Shown here: in pieces, positions 52,693 through 61,840 of the stretch | Layout: each line of letters starts with the position of its first letter | Numbering within the stretch: the first letter of the stretch is position 1 | Assembly (NCBI GenBank): GCA_021771695.1 | Contig: JAETON010000004.1 | Location: forward strand, 62,001 to 126,000 | Source: Lachnospiraceae bacterium | GTDB lineage: Bacteria; Bacillota; Clostridia; Lachnospirales; Lachnospiraceae | Length of the DNA stretch: 64,000 bases | Direction: 5' to 3' | Translations under genes and position numbers: made by a program | The notes under the pieces: generated by a model | What the model saw: only the letters and a program-made list of their open reading frames with translations | Told to the model about the DNA's origin: nothing | Databases searched by the model: none

Positions 52693-53727
52693 TTATTTTA
52701 CAACTGCTTTTAATTTTTCTGTTAATGCTGGAACGATTTTGTTTAAGTCTCCAACAATTCCGTAATCAGCCACATCAAAGATAGGAGCTGTTTCATCTTT
52801 GTTGATTGCAACGATGATATCAGATTCTTCCATACCTGCTACATGCTGGATTGCTCCGGAAATACCAATAGCAAAGTATACGTTTGGACGTACAGTTTTT
52901 CCTGTCTGCCCTACCTGGATATCTCTTGGCTGCCATCCGTTATCTACAACGGCACGAGAACAGCTTACTTCTCCTCCAAGTACATCTGCCAATTCTTTTA
53001 ACATTCCGAATCCATCTTCTCCAACTCCACGTCCGCCAGATACAAGAATCTTAGCGTCCATGATATCTACTGTTTCAGAAACAGATTTTACAATTTCCAT
53101 GATTTCAACGTACTTGTCGTTTGGAGTAAATCCTGGATTGTATTCGATAACTTCTGCTTTTGCTCCTTCGATTGGATCAATCTTCTGCATAACACCAGGA
53201 CGAACAGTTGCCATCTGAGGACGGTTGTCCGGGCAGGCAATCGTTGCGATTGTATTTCCACCGAATGCTGGACGAGTCATTAATAACTGATTATGTTTCT
53301 GTTCTTTTCCTGGAATTGCCACTAATGGGAAATCACCGATTTCAAGAACTGTACAGTCAGCTGTCAGACCTGTTTCAACTCTTGCAGATACGCGAGGTCC
53401 AAGATCACGTCCAATTGCTGTAGCACCAACTAACATGATTTCTGGTTTGAATTCATTAATAACAGATGCTAATGCATGTGTATAAGGTTCTGTTCTGTAA
53501 TCTTTTAATTCTGGATCATCTACAACGATAACTTTATCTGCACCATATGCTGCAAGATCATCTGTCAGTCCTTTTACTTCGGAACCAATCAGAACAGCTG
53601 TTACATCTGTGTCTAAGTCTTTTGCTAAGTCTTTTGCTTTTCCAAGTAATTCAAAAGCGATTCCGCTTAATTCGTTATCTACCTGCTGTGCAAAGACAAA
53701 TACGCCTTTATATTCTTCTAAACCCAT
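52693..53727 (-). CDS. etfA: Electron transfer flavoprotein alpha subunit (EtfA)
   Basis: 344 residues from ATG 53727 (MGLEEYKGVFVFAQQ). With EtfB it passes electrons between NADH, ferredoxin and butyryl-CoA dehydrogenase. FAD-binding C-terminal domain: SGGRGVGEDGFGML, RAVVDNGWQPRDIQVGQTGK, ISGAIQHVAGM. GTG codons at 53736/53739 are possible alternative starts. Last gene of the butyrate operon, 24 nt after etfB. Confidence 0.95.
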   Translation of the reverse strand: MGLEEYKGVFVFAQQVDNELSGIAFELLGKAKDLAKDLDTDVTAVLIGSEVKGLTDDLAAYGADKVIVVDDPELKDYRTEPYTHALASVINEFKPEIMLVGATAIGRDLGPRVSARVETGLTADCTVLEIGDFPLVAIPGKEQKHNQLLMTRPAFGGNTIATIACPDNRPQMATVRPGVMQKIDPIEGAKAEVIEYNPGFTPNDKYVEIMEIVKSVSETVDIMDAKILVSGGRGVGEDGFGMLKELADVLGGEVSCSRAVVDNGWQPRDIQVGQTGKTVRPNVYFAIGISGAIQHVAGMEESDIIVAINKDETAPIFDVADYGIVGDLNKIVPALTEKLKAVVK

Positions 53728-53751
53728 TTTATTCACCACTTTTCCTTTTCA

Positions 53752-54534
53752 CTAAATTACATGTTTTTCAGCTAATTTATCCATGATATAATCTACTGCT
53801 TCTTCTGGATCAAGTGTAACTTTTTCACCAGCACCTTTTCTTACTTTGTCAGATGCTTTTGCAATCTTAGTTGGAGATCCAGCCAGACCGATGTTTTTAT
53901 CATCTACATCTTTCAGGTCTTTTCTGCCCCAAACAGTTACTTCTGCATCATATGCATCAAAGATTCCGCCTGGTGTCATGTAACGTGGCTCATTTAATTC
54001 AGCCAGTGCTGTAACTAAGCAAGGCATTTTTGCTTTTAAGACATGGTATCTGTCTTCATATTGACGCTGTACAATTACGCTGTCTCCATCAATCTTAATA
54101 TCTTCTGCATAAGAAATAACAGGGATATCAAGATGTTCAGAAATCTGTGGTCCAACCTGAGCTGTATCACCGTCAATTGCCTGACGTCCTGTAATAATCA
54201 GATCATAGTCAAGGTTTCTGATTGCTCCTGCGATTGTTGTAGAAGTAGCCCATGTATCTGCTCCACCTAATACTCTGTCTGTTACAAGAATTCCCTTGTC
54301 AGCACCCATTGCCATAGCTTCACGAAGAACTTCATCTGCTTTTGGAAGTCCCATTGTTACAACTGTAACTTCTGCATCATATTCATCTTTTAATCTCAGT
54401 GCTGCTTCCAATCCAGCTTTATCATCTGGGTTCATGATTGTAAGCATTGCACCTCTGTCCAATGTACCATCCGGATTAAATTTTACTCCGCCTTTTGTAT
54501 CTGGTACCTGTTTTACACAAACAACTATCTTCAC
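53752..54534 (-). CDS. etfB: Electron transfer flavoprotein beta subunit (EtfB), GTG start
   Basis: 260 residues. The start codon is GTG 54534, with GGGAGG spaced 8 nt. N-terminal VVCVKQVPDTKGGVKFNPDG, TVVTMGLPKADEVLREAMAMGAD, GRQAIDGDTAQVGPQ: standard EtfB. It forms the heterodimer with EtfA that, in butyrate producers, carries out flavin-based electron bifurcation with Bcd, reducing ferredoxin and crotonyl-CoA with NADH (family knowledge). 14 nt after bcd. Confidence 0.95.
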   Translation of the reverse strand: MKIVVCVKQVPDTKGGVKFNPDGTLDRGAMLTIMNPDDKAGLEAALRLKDEYDAEVTVVTMGLPKADEVLREAMAMGADKGILVTDRVLGGADTWATSTTIAGAIRNLDYDLIITGRQAIDGDTAQVGPQISEHLDIPVISYAEDIKIDGDSVIVQRQYEDRYHVLKAKMPCLVTALAELNEPRYMTPGGIFDAYDAEVTVWGRKDLKDVDDKNIGLAGSPTKIAKASDKVRKGAGEKVTLDPEEAVDYIMDKLAEKHVI

Positions 54535-54548
54535 GGTAAGTACCTCCC

Positions 54549-55700
54549 TTATTTCAATAAGTTTCCAGAAATAACCATACGCTGAACTTCAGATGTTCCT
54601 TCGTAGATTTCTGTAATCTTAGCATCGCGCATCATACGTTCTACATCATATTCTCTGATGTATCCGTAACCACCATGTAACTGAACAGCTTTTGTTGTTA
54701 CTTCCATAGCAACTTCTGCTGCATATAATTTAGCCATAGCTGCTTCTACACTGTATACTTTCTGTGTAGCTTTTGCCATAGCTGCTTTGTAAACCAGCAT
54801 CTTAGCTGCTTCTACTTTTGTAGCCATGTCAGCTAACTGGAACTGTGTATTCTGGAACTGTCCGATAGTACGTCCAAACTGTTTTCTTTCTTTTACATAT
54901 TCGATGGTTCTTTCCAAAGCACCTTCTGCAAGACCAAGAGCCTGAGAAGCAATACCGATACGACCTCCATCCAAAGTATGCATAGCGATACCAAATCCTC
55001 TTCCCTGTTTTCCTAACAGATTTTCTTTTGGAATACGGCAGTCTTCAAAGATTAATTCATATGTAGCTGATCCGCGGATACCCATTTTCTTTTCTTTTGT
55101 TCCAAATGAAAATCCAGGAGTTCCTTTTTCAACGATGAATGCAGAAATTTCTTTCATCTTTCTTCCACGTTTTTCAATAGTTCCTGTTACAGCAATTACA
55201 ATGTAAACATCTGCATAGCTTCCGTTTGTAATGAAGCATTTAGAACCATTGATGACCCATTCATCTCCATCTAACACAGCTTTTGTCTGCTGTCCCTGTG
55301 CATCTGTACCAGCACCTGGTTCTGTCAGACCGAATGCTCCAAGTTTTTTACCAGAAGCTAAATCTGGAACATATTTCTTTTTCTGTTCCTCTGTACCATA
55401 AGTAAGGATTGGGTCAATACATAATGAAGTATGAGCAGATACAACTACAGAAGTTGTTCCGCATACTTTTGCTAATTCTTCTACACACATAGTGTATGTA
55501 AGAGGGTCACATCCCTGTCCGCCGTATTCTTTTGGAACCGGAATGCCCATGAAGCCGCATTTTGCCATCTTTTTCACAGTTTCTGCAGGGAACTGTTCAT
55601 TTTCATCTGTATCCTGTGCAAGAGGCTTTACTTCGTTTTCAGCAAACTCTTTGAACAGAGTTCTTGCCATTTCATGTTTTTTACTTAATGTGAAATCCAT
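54549..55700 (-). CDS. bcd: Butyryl-CoA dehydrogenase
   Basis: Reduces crotonyl-CoA to butyryl-CoA with EtfAB, cytoplasm. 383 residues, acyl-CoA dehydrogenase fold: FGLTEPGAGTDAQG, CFITNGSYADVYIV, GIRGSATYELIFEDC, and the catalytic Glu in ITEIYEGTSEVQRMVI near the C-terminus. ATG 55700 follows GGAGGAATAAAGA. Fourth gene of thl-crt-hbd-bcd-etfB-etfA. Confidence 0.96.
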   Translation of the reverse strand: MDFTLSKKHEMARTLFKEFAENEVKPLAQDTDENEQFPAETVKKMAKCGFMGIPVPKEYGGQGCDPLTYTMCVEELAKVCGTTSVVVSAHTSLCIDPILTYGTEEQKKKYVPDLASGKKLGAFGLTEPGAGTDAQGQQTKAVLDGDEWVINGSKCFITNGSYADVYIVIAVTGTIEKRGRKMKEISAFIVEKGTPGFSFGTKEKKMGIRGSATYELIFEDCRIPKENLLGKQGRGFGIAMHTLDGGRIGIASQALGLAEGALERTIEYVKERKQFGRTIGQFQNTQFQLADMATKVEAAKMLVYKAAMAKATQKVYSVEAAMAKLYAAEVAMEVTTKAVQLHGGYGYIREYDVERMMRDAKITEIYEGTSEVQRMVISGNLLK

Positions 55701-55726
55701 TCTTTATTCCTCCATAAATTTCATTC

Positions 55727-56566
55727 TTATTTGCTGTAATCGTAGAATCCTTTTCCAGTCTTCTGTCCTAATAATCCTCCGCGAACCATCTTTCTTAATA
55801 ATGGATGTGGGCGGTATTTTGGGTCACCAAATTCATTGTAAAGAACTTCCATGATTGCAAGGCAAACATCAAGACCAACTAAATCTCCAAGAGCTAAAGG
55901 TCCCATTGGATGATTTGCTCCAAGTTTCATAGCTGCATCAATACCTTCTACAGATGCAACACCGTCTGCATAGATTCCGATTGCTTCATTAATCATAGGA
56001 ATCAGAATTCTGTTAACAACAAATCCTGCAGCTTCTTCTACCTGTACTGGAGTCTTTCCGATTTCTTCAGCAATTGCAATAATTTTATCTACAATTTCCT
56101 GTGGTGTATTAATACCAGCAATTACTTCAACAAGCTTCATAACTGGAGCTGGATTGAAGAAATGCATTCCGATCATTGGACGGTCAAGACCTGCACCAAT
56201 TTCCGTAATAGATAAAGAAGATGTATTTGTAGCAAAGATTGCATCTTCTTTACAAATATCCTGTAATTCTTTAAATGTCTGTTTTTTAATTTCCATGTTT
56301 TCAATTGCAGCTTCAACGATTAAATCACAATCTCCACAAATATCTTTTGTTCCTGTTGTGATTTTAGCTAAGACAGCATCAGCTTTTTCCTGATCCATTT
56401 TTCCTCTTGCTACACGTTTTTCAAATCCTTTTGCAATTTTAGCTTTACCGTTTGCAGCAAATTCATCATTAATGTCGCAAAGACATACTTCATAACCTTC
56501 TGTCTGTGCAAATGCCTGAGCGATTCCGCTACCCATTGTTCCAGCACCGATAACTCCAACTTTCAT
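55727..56566 (-). CDS. hbd: 3-hydroxybutyryl-CoA dehydrogenase
   Basis: Reduces acetoacetyl-CoA to 3-hydroxybutyryl-CoA. 279 residues: N-terminal Rossmann loop [30 protein letters not shown], catalytic His in [15 protein letters not shown], and [15 protein letters not shown] with the C-terminal helical domain. CAGGAGGAATTACG precedes ATG 56566. It follows crt by 82 nt, a gap that contains a GC-rich hairpin. Confidence 0.97.
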   Translation of the reverse strand: MKVGVIGAGTMGSGIAQAFAQTEGYEVCLCDINDEFAANGKAKIAKGFEKRVARGKMDQEKADAVLAKITTGTKDICGDCDLIVEAAIENMEIKKQTFKELQDICKEDAIFATNTSSLSITEIGAGLDRPMIGMHFFNPAPVMKLVEVIAGINTPQEIVDKIIAIAEEIGKTPVQVEEAAGFVVNRILIPMINEAIGIYADGVASVEGIDAAMKLGANHPMGPLALGDLVGLDVCLAIMEVLYNEFGDPKYRPHPLLRKMVRGGLLGQKTGKGFYDYSK

Positions 56567-56604
56567 CGTAATTCCTCCTGATAAATATAATAATTTAAAT
56601 GGTC

Positions 56605-56628
56605 TTCCTGCCGGAAATCCGGCAGGAA
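56605..56628 (-). other. Intercistronic GC-rich hairpin between crt and hbd
   Basis: TTCCTGCCGGA and its exact complement, separated only by AA. No U-tract follows, so it is more likely an mRNA-stability or processing element than a terminator. Confidence 0.55.
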
Positions 56629-56648
56629 TAAATCAACCACATAACGAA

Positions 56649-57440
56649 CTATTTGTTTTGGAAAGGCACAACCTTTAATTTCTTAGATTTGTCTTTTTCA
56701 AGGAAATTGCCCATTCCTGCTTTCTGATCTTCTGTTTCAAAACAGCTTCCGAAAGCCTTTTCTTCGATAACGACTGCCTGATCCATGTCTACATCGAGAC
56801 CTTCGTTGATTGCTTTTTTACATGCACGAACAGCAATTGGCGCATTCTTTGCAATTTTAGCTGCCATCTTCTTAGCTGCATCTAATAATTCAGCCTGTGG
56901 ATATACAGCATTTACAAGACCAATTCTATATGCTTCGTCAGCTTTAATATTGAAAGCTGTGTAGATCATTTCTTTTGCTTTACCTACACCGACAATACGA
57001 GCTAATCTCTGTGTACCGCCGAATCCTGGTGTAATTCCGAGTCCAACTTCCGGCTGTCCGAAAATTGCATTGTCAGAGCAAAGTCTGATATCACAACTCA
57101 TTGAGATCTCGCATCCTCCGCCTAAAGCAAATCCATTGATTGCTGCGATAACAGGAATAGGGAATGTTTCAATTTTACGGAATACGTCATTACCAACTTT
57201 TCCAAATGCTTCCCCTTCTTCTTTTGTCAGAGTGCTCATTTCTCCAATATCAGCACCTGCTACAAAAGATTTATCTCCAGCACCTGTCAATACAACAGCC
57301 CTTGTTGTTTCTAAATCGATAGCATCAAATGCTGCTTCGATTTCTTTTAATACTGTACTATTTAAAGCGTTTAATGCTTTTGGACGATTGATTGTAACAA
57401 CACCTACAAATCCGTCCTGTTCATATGTAACGAATTCCAT
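56649..57440 (-). CDS. crt: 3-hydroxybutyryl-CoA dehydratase (crotonase)
   Basis: Dehydrates 3-hydroxybutyryl-CoA to crotonyl-CoA. 263 residues, enoyl-CoA hydratase fold: FVAGADIGEMST and GGGCEISMSCDI carry the oxyanion hole and first catalytic Glu, and VGLGITPGFGGTQRLARI carries the second part of the active site. AAAGGAGAATTCTAAG precedes ATG 57440. Second gene of the operon, 23 nt after thl. Confidence 0.96.
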   Translation of the reverse strand: MEFVTYEQDGFVGVVTINRPKALNALNSTVLKEIEAAFDAIDLETTRAVVLTGAGDKSFVAGADIGEMSTLTKEEGEAFGKVGNDVFRKIETFPIPVIAAINGFALGGGCEISMSCDIRLCSDNAIFGQPEVGLGITPGFGGTQRLARIVGVGKAKEMIYTAFNIKADEAYRIGLVNAVYPQAELLDAAKKMAAKIAKNAPIAVRACKKAINEGLDVDMDQAVVIEEKAFGSCFETEDQKAGMGNFLEKDKSKKLKVVPFQNK

Positions 57441-57463
57441 CTTAGAATTCTCCTTTCCTGAAA

Positions 57464-58648
57464 TTAATCTCTTTCAACGATTGTTGTACAACCCATTCCA
57501 CCACCGATGCAAAGAGTAGCCAAACCTTTCTTAGCGTCTCTCTTCTGCATTGCATGAAGCAGTGTAACAAGGATACGGCATCCAGATGCTCCAACAGGAT
57601 GTCCAAGTGCGATTGCACCACCGTTTACATTTACTTTGTCCATATCGAATTTCAGGTCTCTTGCAACTGCTACTGACTGAGCTGCGAATGCTTCGTTAGC
57701 TTCGATTAAGTCCATATCATCAATTGTTAAATCAGCTTTTGCTAATGCTTTCTTTGTAGATGCAACTGGTCCAACACCCATGATAGAAGGATCAACTCCT
57801 CCAAGTGCTCCTGTTACATAAGTAGCCATAGGAGTAACTCCTAATTCTTTTGCTTTTTCTTCGCTCATAACTACAACAGCTGCTGCACCATCATTGATAC
57901 CAGAAGCATTTCCTGCTGTAACAACTCCATCAGCTTTTCCAGAACAGCATCTTAATCCAGACAGAGATTCCGGTGTTGTTCCCGGTCTTGGTCCTTCATC
58001 TGTATCAACAATGATTGTTTTCTTTCTTGATTTTACTTCTACAGGAACGATTTCATCTTTAAATGCACCGCTTTCCTGTGCTGCTACTGCTTTCTGCTGA
58101 GAAGAAGCTGCAAAAGCATCTAATTCTTCACGAGTTAATCCCCACTGATCAGCAACGTTTTCTGCTGTAATCATCATATGATAATTATTGAATGCATCTG
58201 TTAATGCATCATTAACCATTGTGTCAACTAATGTTCCATTGTTCATACGATATCCAAAACGTCCATTCATCATTGCATATGGAGCCATTGACATATTTTC
58301 CATTCCACCTGCAACAACAATGTCAGCATCTCCTGCCTGAATCATCTGAGCTGCCATGTTTACACAGTTCAATCCTGAACCACAAACAACGTTAACTGTA
58401 ACTGCAGGTACTTCAATTGGAAGTCCTGCTTTAATTGAAGCCTGACGTGCAACATTCTGTCCTAAACCAGCCTGAATTACACATCCCATATATACCTGAT
58501 CAACCTGATCAGCTGGAACTCCTGCTCTTTCAAGTGCTTCTTTAATTACAATAGATCCCAGTACAGGTGCTGGAGTTGTACTTAATCCTCCACCCATTTT
58601 TCCAATAGCTGTACGACATGCACCTGCAATAACTACTTTCTTTGCCAT
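57464..58648 (-). CDS. thl: Acetyl-CoA C-acetyltransferase (thiolase)
   Basis: Condenses two acetyl-CoA to acetoacetyl-CoA, the entry step of butyrate synthesis. 394 residues from ATG 58648 ([20 protein letters not shown]), with GGAGGAGAATTGAT upstream. Nucleophilic Cys89 in [11 protein letters not shown], His in [14 protein letters not shown], and the second Cys in [13 protein letters not shown]. First gene of the butyrate operon, behind a sigma-A-type promoter. Confidence 0.97.
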   Translation of the reverse strand: MAKKVVIAGACRTAIGKMGGGLSTTPAPVLGSIVIKEALERAGVPADQVDQVYMGCVIQAGLGQNVARQASIKAGLPIEVPAVTVNVVCGSGLNCVNMAAQMIQAGDADIVVAGGMENMSMAPYAMMNGRFGYRMNNGTLVDTMVNDALTDAFNNYHMMITAENVADQWGLTREELDAFAASSQQKAVAAQESGAFKDEIVPVEVKSRKKTIIVDTDEGPRPGTTPESLSGLRCCSGKADGVVTAGNASGINDGAAAVVVMSEEKAKELGVTPMATYVTGALGGVDPSIMGVGPVASTKKALAKADLTIDDMDLIEANEAFAAQSVAVARDLKFDMDKVNVNGGAIALGHPVGASGCRILVTLLHAMQKRDAKKGLATLCIGGGMGCTTIVERD

Positions 58649-58708
58649 ATCAATTCTCCTCCATAAACTTGATTTTTGTGCCAAGTGGTGTATTCCACCG
58701 ATATGTTA

Positions 58709-58737
58709 ATAGTATCACAATCATTCTTTCTTTTCAA
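58709..58737 (-). promoter_or_regulatory. Promoter of the thl-crt-hbd-bcd-etfB-etfA operon
   Basis: On the minus strand TTGAAA (58732-58737), a 17-bp spacer and TACTAT (58709-58714), with TGA just before the -10. The leader to ATG 58648 is about 53 nt and carries a small GGTG-N5-CACC repeat. Confidence 0.7.
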
Positions 58738-58951
58738 TTAATAATTTCTCAAAAGAGTTCCCAATAAATAGTGACATCTGCTAAAACCACGTATTTATGC
58801 GGTTTTTTACTGTATACACTCCATATTTGAGATTGTATTTTTTTTAACACAATTCTTATCTATCCATAAAATCATTCCAAATTATTCACAAGTTTTATCT
58901 ATCATTCCTATAATCCCGTCAGGCTTTTCGTGAAAAAAATAACAAAAAAGC
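58738..58951. other. Intergenic region upstream of the butyrate operon, no gene seen
   Basis: AT-rich non-coding sequence between the operon promoter and the ilvN terminator. It contains AAAACC-N12-GGTTTT (58783-58806) and TTGTATTTTTTTTAACAC (58833-58850), an imperfect match to the Rex site TTGTTAA-N4-TTAACAA (10 of 14 constrained positions). No open frame with a ribosome-binding site is visible. Confidence 0.4.
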
Positions 58952-58985
58952 CTCAAAAAAAGAGCAGAAACTGCTCTTTTTCTTC
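58952..58985 (-). terminator. Terminator after ilvN
   Basis: AAAAGAGCAG (58958-58967) pairs with CTGCTCTTTT (58971-58980); the minus-strand tail is TTTTTTTGAGG. Confidence 0.9.
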
Positions 58986-59002
58986 TATATTAATGCCGTT
59001 CA

Positions 59003-59500
59003 TTAACGGTCCTGCATACTGATACACTCAATTGCAACCGGACCTCCCCGGACAACTTCAATATTAGTATAACGTTCTTTAAACACTTTCAATATGGAAT
59101 CGTTTTTCGTTTCTGTACGAATTGCTTCTATTAATAAACTGTCCTTTCCCATGTCCTTAATCAAAAAGCGGAACACTTCTGCCATTTGGAAAATTTCTGC
59201 ACGTTGTTTTGCATTAATGCTTTTAACTTTGATGTACATAATTTCCTTTGTCCGAATAGATACATCTGTATAATCAATAACTTTGATAACTTCAACACTT
59301 CGGTTCAACTGCTTTTTAATCTGTTCAAATGTCTTATCGTCCGCATCAATACAGATTGTCATACGAGACATGGTAGGATCTTCTGTTTCTCCGACTGTTA
59401 AACTATGTATATTATATGCTTTTCCTGAAAACAATCCGGAAATTCTTGCAAGAACACCAACTCTATTTTCTACAAACAAAGATAACCATCTTCTCTTCAT
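59003..59500 (-). CDS. ilvN: Acetolactate synthase small (regulatory) subunit
   Basis: 165 residues with an N-terminal ACT domain (RWLSLFVENRVGVLARISGL, FSGKAYNIHSLTVGETEDP) and the C-terminal regulatory domain. It confers feedback inhibition, usually by valine, on the large subunit. AGAGGGGGAATAAGT precedes ATG 59500, 2 nt beyond the ilvB stop, so translation is coupled. Last gene of scpA-scpB-ilvB-ilvN. Confidence 0.95.
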   Translation of the reverse strand: MKRRWLSLFVENRVGVLARISGLFSGKAYNIHSLTVGETEDPTMSRMTICIDADDKTFEQIKKQLNRSVEVIKVIDYTDVSIRTKEIMYIKVKSINAKQRAEIFQMAEVFRFLIKDMGKDSLLIEAIRTETKNDSILKVFKERYTNIEVVRGGPVAIECISMQDR

Positions 59501-59502
59501 AC

Positions 59503-61248
59503 TTATTCCCCCTCTCTTTCTGTAATCAAATCCGTAATAGAGCCGCCCGGTTTTACCATTGGCATAACCAGCTCTTCATCTTCTATAATAAATTCAATCA
59601 ATGTGGGACCATCTTTTTTCGCTTTTGCTTTTTCAAATGCTGGAATAATCTCCTCTTTCTTAAAGACACGGATTCCCTGTGCTCCATAACTTTCTGCCAG
59701 TTTCACAAAATCCGGTGTATATGGAGGACATTTTTCATTTCGATTTCCACAAAAATGCTCACAGCTCTTTCTTCTTCTCAAGCATGTCCCAGCATATTTT
59801 TTCCCATAAAATAAATCCTGCCACTGACGTACCATTCCAAGGTAACCATTATTGAAAATACAAATTGTAATTGGAAGTTCCTGAATTACTGCCGTTGCCA
59901 TTTCCTGTGAATTCATCTGGAATCCTCCGTCACCGCAAATCGTAATAACTTCTCTTCCCGGATTTCCAATAGCTGCCCCTATGGCTGCCGGAAGTCCATA
60001 TCCCATGGTTCCCAATCCACCGGAAGTCAGCATCTGGCGTTTCCCATACAGTTCCAAAAATTGTGTTGTCCACATCTGATTTTGTCCTACATCAGTGGTA
60101 ACAATCGGCTCATTATAGCAGGTATTAATTGCATCTATAATCTGTTTCGGCACCAATTTTTCTTTTTCTTCCATTTCGATTGGCCGTTTTTTCTGCCAGC
60201 TTTCCATTGTCTCCAGCCAGCGCTCTGTATTACATTTTTCTTCATTTTCTGCAATATGAAGCATCAATGTAATCGCTTCTTTTGCGTCACCTACAATTGG
60301 AACATCTACGGTAACATTTTTGGAAATTGCCGCAGTATCAATATCAATATGGATAATTTTCGCCTTGGATGCAAAAGTACCAAGTTTTCCTGTAATTCTA
60401 TCATTAAATCTTGTTCCAATGGAAATCAGAAGGTCACAGGAATTTACCGCCTCATTTGCTGCATAATTTCCATGCATTCCAATGTTTCCAAAATATAATG
60501 GATGGTTGGTTGGTACGCTTCCCCTTCCCATAATCGTTGTAACTACCGGAATCTTTAATAATTCCATAAGTTTTGTCATTTCATCAAACGCACCAGAAAT
60601 TTTTGTACCGCCGCCAATCAAAAACAGAGGTCTCTTTGCCTTATAAATCATCTCCATGGCTCTTAAAATCTGTCCATGATGTGCTTTGGTATTCGGCTTA
60701 TATCCGCGGATACTTACACTGTCCGGATATTCATCACTTCCCAGCTCAGCCATAACATCCTTTGGCAAATCCAAAAGAACCGGCCCCGGTTTCCCAGACC
60801 GTGCAATGTAAAACGCTTCCTTAATTAAACGATTTAAATCTTCTCTTTTACGGACAACAATTACAAATTTTGCAATATTTCTTGTAACTCCGACAATATC
60901 TACTTCTTGAAATGTATCATTCCCAATCAGACTGGTAGCAACCTGTCCGGTAAAACAAACCAACGGAACACTATCATAATTGGCTGTTGCAATTCCGGTT
61001 ACCAGATTCGTAGCTCCCGGCCCGCTGGTTGCCAGACAAACTCCAACTTTGCCTGTGGACCGTGCATATCCATCTGCCGCATGAATCAATCCCTGTTCAT
61101 GTCTTGGAAGCACCAATTCTATTTGATCCTGTTTATATATCTCATCAAAAATATCAATGACGCAGGCTCCAGGATAACCAAAAACCTTCTCGACACCTTC
61201 TTCCCGCAGTGCTTTTACTAAAAACTCATTTCCTGTGATTTTACCCAT
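59503..61248 (-). CDS. ilvB: Acetolactate synthase large (catalytic) subunit
   Basis: Thiamine-diphosphate enzyme that condenses pyruvate to acetolactate for valine and leucine, or with 2-oxobutyrate for isoleucine. 581 residues from ATG 61248 (MGKITGNEFLVKALREEGVE), with GGAGGAAAAATAGT upstream. Catalytic Glu in LPRHEQGLIHAADGYAR; TPP motif ICGDGGFQMNSQEMATA ... NNGYLGM. A four-Cys insert (CLRRRKSCEHFCGNRNEKC, about residues 500-520) precedes YTPDFVKLAE. It follows scpB by 1 nt. ilvD lies near the other end of the window, so the pathway is split over two loci. Confidence 0.96.
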   Translation of the reverse strand: MGKITGNEFLVKALREEGVEKVFGYPGACVIDIFDEIYKQDQIELVLPRHEQGLIHAADGYARSTGKVGVCLATSGPGATNLVTGIATANYDSVPLVCFTGQVATSLIGNDTFQEVDIVGVTRNIAKFVIVVRKREDLNRLIKEAFYIARSGKPGPVLLDLPKDVMAELGSDEYPDSVSIRGYKPNTKAHHGQILRAMEMIYKAKRPLFLIGGGTKISGAFDEMTKLMELLKIPVVTTIMGRGSVPTNHPLYFGNIGMHGNYAANEAVNSCDLLISIGTRFNDRITGKLGTFASKAKIIHIDIDTAAISKNVTVDVPIVGDAKEAITLMLHIAENEEKCNTERWLETMESWQKKRPIEMEEKEKLVPKQIIDAINTCYNEPIVTTDVGQNQMWTTQFLELYGKRQMLTSGGLGTMGYGLPAAIGAAIGNPGREVITICGDGGFQMNSQEMATAVIQELPITICIFNNGYLGMVRQWQDLFYGKKYAGTCLRRRKSCEHFCGNRNEKCPPYTPDFVKLAESYGAQGIRVFKKEEIIPAFEKAKAKKDGPTLIEFIIEDEELVMPMVKPGGSITDLITEREGE

Positions 61249-61249
61249 A

Positions 61250-61840
61250 CTATTTTTCCTCCATCTTCTCAGTTTCTGCATCATCTAAAGCAAATTTCAC
61301 TTCTTCCTGTGCTTCCATTTTAAAATCTTCCACTTTATCCTCCTGAACAACCGGAAGGTCTTTGATGGAAGCCACTCCGAAGCAGCGTAAAAATTCTTCT
61401 GTCGTTTTAAATAAAATGGGACGTCCTACAGCATCCATACGTCCTGCCTCGCAAATAAGATTATATTCCAGCAGCTTATTCACCGGATGATCACACTTCA
61501 CCCCGCGGATAGCCTCAATCTCTTGCTTTGTCACCGGCTGCTTATACGCAATAATAGATAATGTTTCCATCATAACATCCGTTAATTTCGGCTTCTTTGG
61601 GTGCTTTACTATTTTAATCAGCTGCTCGTAATATTCCGGTTTGGTGCACATCTGATATGCTCCATCCAGTTCCAGCAGCTGTATCCCTCTTTCTTTTCTC
61701 TTATATTCTCTTTTTAACTGATCGATCAAGTATGCAAGAACATCCTCGTCCACATCAAGGGCTGTCATCAACTGTTTCTTTGACACGCTTCCTCCCATGG
61801 AAAACAAGATGCCTTCAATCATTGCCTGTTTCTGTTTCAT
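61250..61840 (-). CDS. scpB: Segregation and condensation protein B
   Basis: 196-residue winged-helix protein of the SMC-ScpAB condensin complex that compacts and segregates the chromosome. IEGILFSMGGSVSKKQL at the N-terminus and TLSIIAYKQPVTKQEIEAIRG are diagnostic. ATG 61840 overlaps the scpA stop. A C-terminal acidic tail ends just before ilvB. Confidence 0.95.
   Translation of the reverse strand: MKQKQAMIEGILFSMGGSVSKKQLMTALDVDEDVLAYLIDQLKREYKRKERGIQLLELDGAYQMCTKPEYYEQLIKIVKHPKKPKLTDVMMETLSIIAYKQPVTKQEIEAIRGVKCDHPVNKLLEYNLICEAGRMDAVGRPILFKTTEEFLRCFGVASIKDLPVVQEDKVEDFKMEAQEEVKFALDDAETEKMEEK

Noticed and set aside
58783-58810. Plus-strand hairpin with T-run (AAAACC-N12-GGTTTT) as the end of a small RNA
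   Set aside because: I found no convincing plus-strand promoter between the thl start and this hairpin, and the stem is short with internal mismatch.
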